Counted from the stretch's first letter, positions 7,935-14,160 are shown. The stretch is 14,160 nucleotides of DNA from CAVQLX01 sp046727715 (GCA_046727715.1 JBKPDC010000222.1:1-14160); one strand, 5' to 3'. The notes: generated from the letters alone by a model not told the origin. Translations and numbers: made by a program.

Positions 7935-8250
7935 GGTCCGCCCCGGTCGACGGGACCGCGGCGCGCCCGATTTCATTCCGTTGCCGCCATCGACGGATAT
8001 GCACCTGTGCCGTCCCCTGAAAGCAGCTCGTCGAGGGTCGTCTTCGCCTCGGGTACGTCGAGCGTGTCGAATGCCCGCTTCTGTGAATTGGACCGGGAGC
8101 CGTGTGAGCCCCCGGACTGTGGCCGCGGGTCTGCACCCGGGAGCACGTTTCGTAGACTTCAACCGACCGGCTCCACGCCGCCGCGGGGCAGTCGGGAGGA
8201 CGCCGGCGATGAAGGTAACAGCGATGGGCGTGGTGCCGGGTGAAGGTCGT
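7935..8250. other. Gene-free stretch between flippase and transposase remnant
   Basis: No gene here can be supported. It is less extreme in base composition than the genes to its left. On the minus strand a 57-codon ORF (GTG 8146 to TGA 7973) ends in a sequence with ordinary protein-like composition (around residues FDTLDVPEAKTTLDELLSG). It could be the tail of a lost gene, but I recognise no family and it is too short to call. No U-tailed terminator follows the flippase; the short inverted bases GGTCC/GGGACC near 7936-7957 are weak. Confidence 0.4.
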
Positions 8251-8607
8251 CAGTCCCGCGGCGATCAGCCAGCCGCGGAGCGTTTCCACCGACAGCGTGA
8301 GGCCGTGCGCTTCGGTAAGCTTCTGGTGCGCGAAGGTCGGCCCGAAGTCGGCGTAGTGCTCCCGCACGAGCGCCAGGGCGTGGGCGTGGCGTCTGCCAGG
8401 CGCCGGTTGCTGGGCCGCCCGCGCCGCCGGGAGGTCACCCCGGCCGCGCCGGCCCGTGCGAACGCCCGATACCGCCTCCGCACCTGGCGCTCGCTGAGGC
8501 GGAGCCAGCTCGGCGGCCCGGCGGCGGGTCAGCCGGCGCTCGGCGATCCGTGTCAGGATCTGCAGGCGGTCGAGCTCCGTCATCGTGAGCGTGAGGGGTC
8601 CCGGCAT
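8251..8607 (-). pseudogene. Truncated, frameshifted ISNCY-family transposase (N-terminal DNA-binding part)
   Basis: The start is ATG 8607-8605. The N-terminal helix-turn-helix region (TELDRLQILTRIAERRLTRR) reads in one frame to about 8510. It continues in a second frame (RLSERQVRRRYRAFARAG, then VTSRRRGRPSNRRLAD) to about 8390, and returns to the first frame (HALALVREHYADFGPTFAHQ, then LSVETLRGWLIAAGL) to about 8251. Two compensating one-base shifts therefore interrupt the gene. After GWLIAAGL the match to the family stops. The DDE catalytic domain, which in this group lies further downstream, is absent. The remaining part would only bind DNA, and only if the frames were restored. Confidence 0.75.
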
Positions 8608-8628
8608 TCCGCCACGGTGCGGCGAAAG

Positions 8629-8671
8629 CGGACATCTCTACTTTGGGGAAACCGGACATTTGCACTTGGGG
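8629..8671. repeat. Tandem imperfect terminal repeat of the IS remnant
   Basis: CGGACATCTCTACTTTGGGG at 8629-8648 is repeated as CGGACATTTGCACTTGGGG at 8653-8671, a period of 24 bases with a few mismatches and one missing base. Read on the plus strand the copies would encode the doubled peptide SGHLYFGETGHLHLG. Such doubled CGGACAT blocks beside the transposase start resemble transposase-binding sites in the terminus of ISNCY-type elements. The exact element boundary is not fixed because the other end is missing. Confidence 0.6.
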
Positions 8672-8677
8672 CCTACA

Positions 8678-8717
8678 GGCGAAGGTCTGAGATTGGGGCG
8701 TTCTGTCAGCCTTCGCC
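8678..8717. repeat. Hairpin-forming inverted repeat next to the IS end
   Basis: GGCGAAGGTCTGA (8678-8690) pairs with TCAGCCTTCGCC (8706-8717) with one bulged base and a 15-base loop. No T-run follows on either strand, so it is not a standard intrinsic terminator. It begins seven bases outside the terminal repeat and may belong to the IS end or to the host DNA. The stretch from here to 8909 shows no gene. Confidence 0.5.
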
Positions 8718-8909
8718 GGAAAGGCCGGTTGTTCCGGATCGAGGGTTCGGCAGGCGGCGAGGGGCCCGGCATCGAGAGCGGCATCGACACATCGATGGCC
8801 GCCCTGCTGGGTGGCGAATCTCGTTCGGACTCGCCTGACGGCGCGTCGCGGCTGGGTCGATGACGACGCCGCCGGGTCCGCTGTGGCGCGCCCGTTGCTA
8901 GGATTCGGC

Positions 8910-9107
8910 ATGCTCACCTTGCTCGACATCAATCGCGCCATCGATCGACTCGGCGGAACGGCGTTCGTGCCGCGGACGCGACGCGCCCGGTTCTCATACT
9001 TTCGTCCACCGAGCGCTCGCGTTATCTATGACACGACTGGTGGACTCCCGGCACACGAGCCGCCTCCCAGGCGCGGATCGGTTCACGTCCGACGAACGAT
9101 GCCATGA
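8910..9107 (+). CDS. Doubtful 65-residue ORF upstream of the conserved small protein
   Basis: The ORF starts with MLTLLDINRAIDRLGGTAF, which looks protein-like, but then becomes arginine/proline-rich and unremarkable. TAGGAT (8899-8904) sits five bases before the ATG and could be a weak ribosome site or a -10 element of a leaderless transcript. The TGA overlaps the ATG of the next gene (ATGA at 9104-9107), a spacing often seen in coupled genes, though chance overlap is likely in DNA of this composition. I recognise no family. It could equally be a non-coding leader or a remnant with a lost 3' part. Confidence 0.28.
   Translation: MLTLLDINRAIDRLGGTAFVPRTRRARFSYFRPPSARVIYDTTGGLPAHEPPPRRGSVHVRRTMP
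9004..9045. repeat. Seven-base inverted repeat upstream of the small regulator-like gene
   Basis: GTCCACC (9004-9010) and GGTGGAC (9039-9045) are exact inverted copies separated by 28 bases. The spacer contains the palindrome GAGCGCTC (9011-9018) and a locally AT-richer TTATCTATGA. It lies 59 bases before ATG 9104 and could be an operator or a chance match. Confidence 0.25.
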
Positions 9108-9568
9108 CCACGAAGCCGAACTCTGCCTACGAGTCAGGCCACGTGGGCCTGTCGCGTCACGACGGCGACAACGCGATCGAGCTTGTGACGGAATGGATCA
9201 TGCCGTCGCAGTTCGACGATGTGCGGAGGAACAGAGACGCGATCGTGCCGGAGGGGCGCCTCATGCTCGCCGTTCTCGAGGACGCGGTCCACATCTATCA
9301 GCACAGCTCCAGGTTGCGGGATGCCCGCAACCGGCGCCTCTTCCGCCAGACCGACGAGTGGTTCACGTCGAACGAGGCGACCTCACCGTTCTCGTTCATC
9401 ACCATTTGCCAGGTCTTCGGGCTCGACCCCGACTACCTGCGAGCGGGTCTCAGGCGCTGGAGCAGCATTCATGGGACGAATGGTGATCCAGGTTCCCGCG
9501 CGATTTCGTTTCGCATCCGCCGCATCTCGGGCTCGCGTCATCGGGTCACGGTGGCCAGGCGCGCCTGA
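9104..9568 (+). CDS. Conserved small protein of unknown function, possibly a regulator
   Basis: A 154-residue soluble protein with a recognisable conserved core at about 50-120: EGRLMLAVLEDAVHIYQ (50-66), RRLFRQTDEWFTS (77-89), SPFSFITICQVFGLDPDYLR (94-113) and GLRRW (115-119). I recall this pattern ('RLMLAVLEDAV ... LF..A..W ... WPFSF.NIC..LGLDP.YLR.GL..W') from hypothetical proteins of high-GC bacteria and deltaproteobacterial relatives. Its all-helical, helix-turn-helix-like second half suggests nucleic-acid binding, but no function is established to my knowledge. The C-terminus (FRIRRISGSRHRVTVARR) is strongly basic and would suit DNA contact. There are no cysteines in metal-binding pairs and no membrane helix. 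It lies 30 bases before the oxidoreductase on the same strand, so the two are probably co-transcribed. The start ATG lacks a clear ribosome site. Confidence 0.72.
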   Translation: MTTKPNSAYESGHVGLSRHDGDNAIELVTEWIMPSQFDDVRRNRDAIVPEGRLMLAVLEDAVHIYQHSSRLRDARNRRLFRQTDEWFTSNEATSPFSFITICQVFGLDPDYLRAGLRRWSSIHGTNGDPGSRAISFRIRRISGSRHRVTVARRA

Positions 9569-9587
9569 CCGGCGAACAAGCGGCCTG

Positions 9588-9593
9588 AAGGAG
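9588..9593 (+). promoter_or_regulatory. Ribosome binding site of the disulfide oxidoreductase
   Basis: AAGGAG lies five bases before ATG 9599 in the 30-base gap after the small gene. It fixes the start of the oxidoreductase and is much stronger than the sites of the two upstream ORFs, which suggests the enzyme is the main product of the transcript. Confidence 0.7.
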
Positions 9594-9598
9594 AAGGG

Positions 9599-10996
9599 AT
9601 GAAGCCCACCCAACGGTATGAAGCCCTCGTTCTCGGCAGTGGAGCGGGTGGCAAGTTGCTCAGCTGGCACATGGCGAGGGCGGGGCATCGGACCGCCGTC
9701 GTGGAACGAAGGTGGATCGGCGGCTCGTGCCCCAACATCAACTGCCTCCCCAGCAAGAACGAGATCTGGAGCGCCAAAGTGGCCGACCTCGTTCACCACG
9801 CGACGGCGTTCGGGATGGTCACGGGCTCGACGGCGATCGACATGAGGCGCGTGCGGCAGCGCAAGCGCGACATGGTCGACGGTCTGGTCGCCATGCACCT
9901 GGATCGCTACCGGGCGAGCGGTGCCGAGTTGATCATGGGCGCGGCGCGCTTCGTCGGGCCGAAGACGCTCGAGGTGCGTCTGAACGATGGTGGCACCCGA
10001 CTGCTGGAAGGGGAGCGGGTGTTCCTCAACCTGGGGACGCATGCCACGATTCCACCGATCCCCGGTCTGGCGGATGCTCGACCGCTCACGAACATCGAGT
10101 TGCTCGAGCTCGACCGGCTGCCCGAGCATCTCGTCGTCCTCGGCGGCGGATACGTCGGCCTCGAATTCGCCCAGGCGTACCGCCGCTTCGGAAGCCGCGT
10201 GACCGTCATCGAGCACGGAGGACAGCTTCTCGACCGCGAGGATCCGGACGTGGCGGCCGAGCTCCGGCGGATCCTCGGCGGCGAAGGGATCGAGATCCTG
10301 CTCGCGGCCGACGTGCTCCACGTGGACGGGCAATCCGGGGAAGACGTCCGCCTCCAGGTGCGGGCGGCGGGTGGTGAGCAGACCATCGCCGGCAGCGACG
10401 TCCTGGTCGCGACGGGGCGCACTCCCAACACCGCCGGGATCGGACTCGAACTGGCCGGCGTCGAGCTGGATCCGCGGGGCTATATCAAAGTCAACGACCG
10501 GCTCGAGACGAGTGCGCCCGACGTCTGGGCGATCGGCGAGTGTGCCGGCAGCCCGCAGTTCACGCACGTATCCGAAGACGACTTTCGGATCATCCGGGAC
10601 AACCTGGCCGGAGGCAGTCGCAGCACACGCGACCGCCTCATCCCGTACTGCTTGTTCACGGACCCGCCGCTGGCGCGGGTCGGCCTGAGCGAACGCGAAG
10701 CGCGCCAACGGAGCATCGCGGCGCGTGTCGCCACGCTGCCAATGACCGACGTGCTACGCACCCGAACCATCGGCGAGAGCGCTGGCTTCATGAAAGTGCT
10801 CGTCGAGACGCCGGGCGACCGCATTCTCGGCTTCACGATGATCGGCCCCGACGCCGGGGAAGTCATGGCCAGCGTGCAGACGGCGATGCTCGGCGGGCTG
10901 CCTTACACGGTCTTCCACGACGCGATCCTCACGCACCCGACGATGGCGGAAGGACTGAACCCCCTGTTCGCCGCCGTCCCCGCCGGCGCCGGCTGA
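9599..10996 (+). CDS. Class I pyridine nucleotide-disulfide oxidoreductase, mercuric-reductase-like, FAD-dependent
   Basis: A 465-residue homodimeric-type flavoenzyme. The FAD-binding motif is ALVLGSGAGGKLLSWHMA (9-26). The redox-active disulfide is GGSCPNINCLPSK (41-53), Cys44 and Cys49, with the family's CxxxxC spacing. The NAD(P)H-binding motif is VVLGGGYVGLEFAQ (near 180-193). The second FAD motif is DVWAIGECAG (near 302-311). The dimerisation domain carries the C-terminal THPTMAEGLNPLF with the His-Glu dyad expected for this class. True MerA carries a C-terminal Cys-Cys pair and often an N-terminal HMA domain; both are absent here, so mercury reduction is unlikely. RSTRDRLIPYCLFTDPPLARV resembles RclA/MerA-like oxidoreductases of unknown substrate. 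It probably uses NAD(P)H to reduce a thiol, quinone or metal substrate in the cytoplasm. It follows the small conserved gene in an apparent operon and converges on the acylase gene. Confidence 0.94.
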   Translation: MKPTQRYEALVLGSGAGGKLLSWHMARAGHRTAVVERRWIGGSCPNINCLPSKNEIWSAKVADLVHHATAFGMVTGSTAIDMRRVRQRKRDMVDGLVAMHLDRYRASGAELIMGAARFVGPKTLEVRLNDGGTRLLEGERVFLNLGTHATIPPIPGLADARPLTNIELLELDRLPEHLVVLGGGYVGLEFAQAYRRFGSRVTVIEHGGQLLDREDPDVAAELRRILGGEGIEILLAADVLHVDGQSGEDVRLQVRAAGGEQTIAGSDVLVATGRTPNTAGIGLELAGVELDPRGYIKVNDRLETSAPDVWAIGECAGSPQFTHVSEDDFRIIRDNLAGGSRSTRDRLIPYCLFTDPPLARVGLSEREARQRSIAARVATLPMTDVLRTRTIGESAGFMKVLVETPGDRILGFTMIGPDAGEVMASVQTAMLGGLPYTVFHDAILTHPTMAEGLNPLFAAVPAGAG

Positions 10997-11053
10997 ACCC
11001 GCCGGAGGAGGACGCAGGCACGATGTCCGGATCCGATTCCGCCTGCCACCCGA

Positions 11054-13450
11054 TCAGGGTCGCCGTCGCGCGAAGCGGATGACCTGCTGGAAGGTGGAGC
11101 GGTTGGTGAAGCGCATCGTGTTCGGGATGAGCCCGGGCACGAAGCCGATGCGGGCGGTCGGCGTCCGCCAGGCCGAGGGATCGGGTCCCTGGGCGGCCGC
11201 CAGCTCCGTCGTCGCCGCCTGCAGGGCGGCCCACAGCGACGCGCGGCACGCCTCCAGCACGCCCCCGCCGCAGTAGCGGAGGTTGTACTTCCCCCGGACG
11301 CGTTCACCGAGGAGCGTGCGGAGATCCTTGTCCACGTAGCCGTACCATCCGCTGCTGTAGCCGCTGCTGTGCCTGGGCTCGAGCGCAGCCAGGTCGTCGA
11401 CCAGCGGTCCCAGCACAGGCCTCAGGACGGCGTCGGCGAGCCGGTTCCACGCCGCCACCATCACCGCCGCGCCGGGGGCGTCGATGAATCCATCGAGGTC
11501 GCTGTCGAGGAGGCTTCCGCCCGCGTTGCCCCACGCGGTGATCAGGTCGGCAGCCTGCGCGGTGAGCGTGTCGGGCGCGGGGCCGCCGCTCAGCACCCGG
11601 TCGATGACCGGCCACACCCGCGTTGCGCGCAGGTCCTCGGTGGCGGCCTGGTTCATGATGCTGACGACGTCCTCGATGCGGGCCTTCCGCGGCCAGCCAT
11701 CGTACATCTGGACGCGGTGGATCGACTGGTAGCTGTGGTTGTCGTCCCCCGTCTGCCAGAGGAACGCGGGCTTGTTGTTCCAGTTGCGGAGGAGCCCGTT
11801 GGGGCCACCCACCGTGTGGGGATGCTCGAGGCGCCCGAGGAAGGTAGTCCAGTCGAACTGGCCGTTGCCGCGCGCGGGCAGAAGCTTGTTCGTGTCCGAT
11901 GCCCGACGGGGCAGCCGCCCCGAGGAGAAGTATGCCGTCCGTTTCCGGCTCGCATAGGCCCAGTTGAAGGTGAAGCCGAATTCATTGGCGGCGCGGAAGA
12001 AGTTGCTCGGCTGCCGCCCCCTGCCGATCGTCATGTCGCGCAGGGCCGCGAGCGAGAGGCCGTCCTGCGCGTAGGTCGAGCGGCGCAGGGTGATGGCGTA
12101 CGGCGCGCCGCGGACGGTCACGGTTCCCTGCACGGGGCCGTACACGGTCATGTCGAACGACACGGGCGCGCCGTCGAGCGTGCCCGCGTCGAACGCGCTC
12201 ATCGCCCGGCAGCGGCCCTGGTGACGGTAGAAGCGCGACGCCCGGGTGGGCGCTGACCCGTCCGGCTCGCACAGCTCGACGAGGATCTGGTCGCGATTGT
12301 CGTTGCTCGCGCTGGTGAGGCTCCACGCGTAGTCGAGCGTGCGCCCGATGAGCACGTAGGGTCCACCGCCCGGCACGATGACGCCCTGCGCGAGGAAGTC
12401 GGGGCCGTGCAGGCTCGCCTCCAGCACGATCTCCGGGTAGTAGTACCCGAGCTGCGGTCCGGCGACGAAGAGCGTCTCCCCCGTCGTCGAGCGCCCGCGC
12501 GTCACCACCAGGAAGTTCGACGCGAGCCGACGCGGCTCGGCCGGGTCCGCAAGCTGGATGGAGCCGGGGTCGACGAGCAGCGAGCCGCGCGGGACGTGCC
12601 CGCCGGACACCCCGTAGAAGAAGCGCCGCCGCATGGTGACTGGCGACTCGGGATCGTTCGCCGCCATCAGATCGACGAAGGCCTTGCCGCCGCGCTTGGC
12701 GCCGAGCTGCGCGCGCAAGCGGGCGAGGAACTGCGCGTTGCGCACCTCGTCGCCGCCGCCGTTGCCGAAGATGGAGCCGATGAACCCAGTGACCGCGATG
12801 GCGTCGTTCACCGTCCAGGGCGGCTCCGCGGAGCCGCTCTGCTGAAAGCCGGCCGTCACTCCGTCGGCATACGCGGCCAGGTCGCGCAGGATCTGGCGGC
12901 CCTTCTGGCCGTAGGCGCTCACCAGCTTCTCCTGCTGCGCCGTCACCAGAGCCTCGGCCTGCGCGCTCGGGACGAAGGAGCGGCCGCTCGTCACCAGCGC
13001 GAACGCGTCGACGCCGGGAATGTCGGCCACCGCAGCGCGCGCCGCGTCTCTCCCCAGGACGAGCAGCAGCGCTCGGTCCTGTGCGGTGACGAACCCTGCG
13101 CCGAACCAGACGTCGTCGCGCGTCGTGCCGTAGATGAACGGGACGCCGAATGCGTCGCGGAGGATAGTCAGGCCCGGGCGTCCGGTCTCCACCGGGGTCG
13201 TGGGCCCGTTCGGGTCGAAGTCTTCCGGCTTGTAGAGGCGCTCGATGTCGCCGACCGAGACGTTGCCGCGCAACGGCGTCAGGGAGTCGTAGAGCGGCAG
13301 CTGGTCCGTCGAATGGGCGTTGGTCGGCAGGCCGCCATACTGGCCCGGAGGCAGGATGTTGTAGGCGAAGTCCTGGGCGCCGGCTGACGCGACCACGGTG
13401 ACGCAGGCTGCCAGCGTCGCGATCGCGACGCTCCGCAAGGTTCGCCTCAT
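11054..13450 (-). CDS. Secreted penicillin/AHL-acylase-family Ntn hydrolase
   Basis: A 798-residue amidase precursor. ATG 13450 is chosen because it starts a signal peptide (MRRTLRSVAIATLAACVTVV, cleavage likely after ASAGA near residue 25); an in-frame ORF extends 35 codons further upstream without such features. The alpha chain shows RDAFGVPFIYG (98-108) and FGAGFVTAQDRALLL (116-130). The catalytic N-terminal serine of the beta chain is Ser311 in LASNFLVV, with Asn312 beside it. Asn496 in FTFNWAYAS fits the oxyanion-hole position. Maturation is by self-cleavage before Ser311. DSDLDGFID (649-657) is a calcium-loop-like motif, and Cys394/Cys414 and Cys727/Cys735 may form disulfides. The family removes acyl chains from lactams, acyl-homoserine lactones or lipopeptides in the periplasm; the length and arrangement look closer to aculeacin/AHL acylases than to penicillin G acylase. 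The substrate is not known. No partner genes are adjacent. Confidence 0.93.
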   Translation of the reverse strand: MRRTLRSVAIATLAACVTVVASAGAQDFAYNILPPGQYGGLPTNAHSTDQLPLYDSLTPLRGNVSVGDIERLYKPEDFDPNGPTTPVETGRPGLTILRDAFGVPFIYGTTRDDVWFGAGFVTAQDRALLLVLGRDAARAAVADIPGVDAFALVTSGRSFVPSAQAEALVTAQQEKLVSAYGQKGRQILRDLAAYADGVTAGFQQSGSAEPPWTVNDAIAVTGFIGSIFGNGGGDEVRNAQFLARLRAQLGAKRGGKAFVDLMAANDPESPVTMRRRFFYGVSGGHVPRGSLLVDPGSIQLADPAEPRRLASNFLVVTRGRSTTGETLFVAGPQLGYYYPEIVLEASLHGPDFLAQGVIVPGGGPYVLIGRTLDYAWSLTSASNDNRDQILVELCEPDGSAPTRASRFYRHQGRCRAMSAFDAGTLDGAPVSFDMTVYGPVQGTVTVRGAPYAITLRRSTYAQDGLSLAALRDMTIGRGRQPSNFFRAANEFGFTFNWAYASRKRTAYFSSGRLPRRASDTNKLLPARGNGQFDWTTFLGRLEHPHTVGGPNGLLRNWNNKPAFLWQTGDDNHSYQSIHRVQMYDGWPRKARIEDVVSIMNQAATEDLRATRVWPVIDRVLSGGPAPDTLTAQAADLITAWGNAGGSLLDSDLDGFIDAPGAAVMVAAWNRLADAVLRPVLGPLVDDLAALEPRHSSGYSSGWYGYVDKDLRTLLGERVRGKYNLRYCGGGVLEACRASLWAALQAATTELAAAQGPDPSAWRTPTARIGFVPGLIPNTMRFTNRSTFQQVIRFARRRP

Positions 13451-13575
13451 GCCTGCCCGCGCGTCTACCCCGGCACATCCGTCGTGTCCACGGGCGCGGT
13501 CGGCGGCGACGGAGCATGCCGGGCTCCCGGCGTCGCTCGCCGAACCCGGCTCCAAGCAGGCATCGGGACGGCGCC

Positions 13576-13590
13576 CGTCACGACGTGACG
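13576..13590. promoter_or_regulatory. Perfect 15-base palindrome upstream of the acylase gene
   Basis: CGTCACGACGTGACG has seven-base arms around a single central A. It lies 126 bases upstream of the acylase start and 48 bases before the IS3 fragment. The size and symmetry suit a dimeric regulator's operator. No clear -10/-35 pair is visible near it, so a regulatory role is a guess; it could also be a relic of the decayed element. Confidence 0.35.
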
Positions 13591-13637
13591 CAACCGCCCT
13601 ACCTCGTTCGGCGCGTCGCGTACGGGGTCATACCGTC

Positions 13638-13784
13638 TTCGGCGAGCCGACGGCCCAATCGATTCGGAACTGGGTCGCCCAGGCAGTTCGCGATGCCGGC
13701 CAACGCCACGACGGGCCGACCACCGAGGAGCGCGAAGAGCTGCGCAAACTCCGACGCGAGGTGAAGGTGCTGCGCGATGAGCAG
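13638..13784 (+). pseudogene. Fragment of IS3-family transposase OrfA
   Basis: About 49 codons on the plus strand read FGEPTAQSIRNWVAQAVRD (13638 onward), then RHDGPTTEEREELRKLRREV and KVLRDEQ. This matches the central part of IS3-group OrfA proteins: the end of the helix-turn-helix ('EPSAQSIRNWV.QA.RD.G') followed by the leucine-zipper region ('TTEEREELRRLRRE...LRE'). The N-terminal part of OrfA, its C-terminus ('ILKKAAAWFA') and OrfB with the DDE domain are all absent. No terminal inverted repeat can be seen. The reading frame stays open for about 160 bases further by chance. It is a non-functional relic lying between the acylase gene and the cNMP-binding pseudogene. Confidence 0.72.
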
Positions 13785-13830
13785 CGGCGGCAGTGGCCGT
13801 CATCCACCCCGGCGCGCCGAAGCCATCCTG

Positions 13831-14160
13831 TCATCCCGAGCTCCTCGCTTTTTCTTCCAACGCTGCGGCGAGCGCGCGCGTCTGGTCGGTCTGATGCTGC
13901 ACGTGGTCGCTCAGGATGCGCGCGATGTTCGTCAGGATCTTGAGCACGATTCGGGGATAGCGCCGCTTCACCCCCCGAGGAACCTCTCGTCCATCGACAT
14001 GACTTCCACGTGCTCGACCGCGACGACGTCGGCAGTTCGCTCGTGCGGCGGATGAGGCCCATCTCCCCGAAGACGTCGCCGCGGCGGACCGTTCGCACGG
14101 AGCGGCTTAAGGTACGCTCGTCCTGAAGACCACGTCCACCCAATAGTTGCTCGACTGGTA
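13831..14160 (-). pseudogene. Cyclic-nucleotide-binding-domain protein, frameshifted, continuing past right edge
   Basis: Minus-strand reading from the right edge gives RTLSRSVRTVRRGDVFGEMG, then LIRRTSE. RGDVFGEMGLIRRT is the phosphate-binding cassette signature of Crp-type cyclic-nucleotide-binding domains. The frame then shifts near 14031-14036 to ADVVAVEHVEVMSMDERFLGG, where it meets TGA 13970-13968. A second shift at the C-run 13971-13976 restores KRRYPRIVLKILTNIARILS, then DHVQHQTDQTRALAAALEEK, ending at TGA 13833-13831. The restored C-terminus is the usual helix after the beta-barrel; no DNA-binding helix-turn-helix follows, so the intact protein would be a stand-alone sensor-type domain. 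Two indels suggest a decayed gene, though the homopolymer shift could be a sequencing error. The N-terminus lies outside the window. Confidence 0.72.

Larger units (their letters stand above)
8251..8671 (-). mobile_element. Remnant of an ISNCY-type insertion sequence (transposase 5' part plus terminal repeats)
   Basis: A minus-strand transposase remnant and, just upstream of its start, the repeated terminal sequence of the element. Only the end next to the transposase start survives. The other end and more than half of the transposase are missing, so the copy cannot move by itself. Assignment to the ISNCY group rests on the transposase N-terminus (MPGPLTLT, RLTRRRAAEL, SRRRGRPSNRRL, HYADFGPT, GLTLSVETLRGWLIAAGL) and on the tandem CGGACAT...CTTTGGGG sequences at the end. 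Confidence 0.72.

Noticed and set aside
6837..8162. 441-codon minus-strand ORF opposite the flippase
   Set aside because: Low-complexity, charged translation without domains; the plus-strand flippase explains the region.
8435..8941. 168-codon minus-strand ORF across the IS end and the gene-free stretch
   Set aside because: It merely reads through the terminal repeats and the second frame of the broken transposase; no domain is present.
9383..10708. 441-codon minus-strand ORF opposite the oxidoreductase
   Set aside because: Antisense to a well-supported enzyme and without recognisable motifs.
11014..11046. GCAGGC ... GCCTGC pairing in the gap between convergent genes as a shared terminator
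   Set aside because: Only six paired bases with a 21-base loop and no T-run on either strand.
11023..11082. Twenty-codon ORF with GGAGGAGG upstream, after the oxidoreductase
   Set aside because: Very short, no similarity, overlaps the 3' end of the acylase gene, and the spacing from the purine run is too long.
11982..13517. 511-codon minus-strand ORF in a second frame across the acylase gene
   Set aside because: Arginine-rich frame shadow; the other minus frame carries all acylase motifs and a signal peptide.
1..14160. CRISPR array, toxin-antitoxin pair, defence island, tRNA or rRNA gene
   Set aside because: Nothing seen: no regularly spaced repeats beyond the two-copy IS end, no tRNA-like cloverleaf and no recognisable defence proteins.

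Overview
The window is a very GC-rich stretch of bacterial DNA with dense gene packing. It lacks ribosomal RNA, tRNA and phage genes, so the host can only be narrowed to a high-GC bacterium. The style (exopolysaccharide genes, a periplasmic penicillin-acylase-family enzyme, a mercuric-reductase-like flavoprotein, decayed insertion sequences) would fit soil or sediment lineages such as Myxococcota, Binatia or Rokubacteria-like metagenomic genomes. That placement is inference only.

Positions 1-7934 form a surface-polysaccharide or glycolipid region. A membrane GT-C (ArnT/PMT-like) glycosyltransferase leaves the window at the left edge on the minus strand. Divergent from it and overlapping its start is a pair of plus-strand GT2 glycosyltransferases (1159-2190 and 2187-3092, joined by an ATGA overlap). 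A GT4 glycosyltransferase (3077-4237, minus) converges on the pair with a 16-base overlap. After an 84-base divergent gap comes a plus-strand operon: an FAD-dependent amine-oxidase/UDP-galactopyranose-mutase-like oxidoreductase with a membrane tail (4322-6097), a 107-residue membrane protein homologous to that tail (6111-6434), and a Wzx-like flippase (6468-7934). Together these genes could assemble a lipid-linked glycan, export it and modify the product. The product itself cannot be named.

Positions 7935-8909 are a decayed junction. They hold a frameshifted, truncated ISNCY-type transposase on the minus strand, the repeated terminal sequence of that element, and a hairpin.

Positions 8910-10996 (plus) hold a doubtful 65-residue ORF, a conserved small protein of unknown function (9104-9568), and a class I pyridine nucleotide-disulfide oxidoreductase (9599-10996). 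The last two look co-transcribed.

Positions 11054-13450 (minus) encode an exported penicillin/AHL-acylase-family Ntn hydrolase, convergent with the oxidoreductase. Upstream lie a perfect 15-base palindrome, a fragment of an IS3-family OrfA, and a frameshifted cyclic-nucleotide-binding-domain gene that leaves the window at the right edge.

The least explained signal is the small membrane module with the pattern GGPxVGPHLALLxQYxPGY. It occurs twice in a row, once as the C-terminal tail of the flavoprotein and once as a free protein. I see no CRISPR array, toxin-antitoxin pair, recognisable defence island or complete mobile element.
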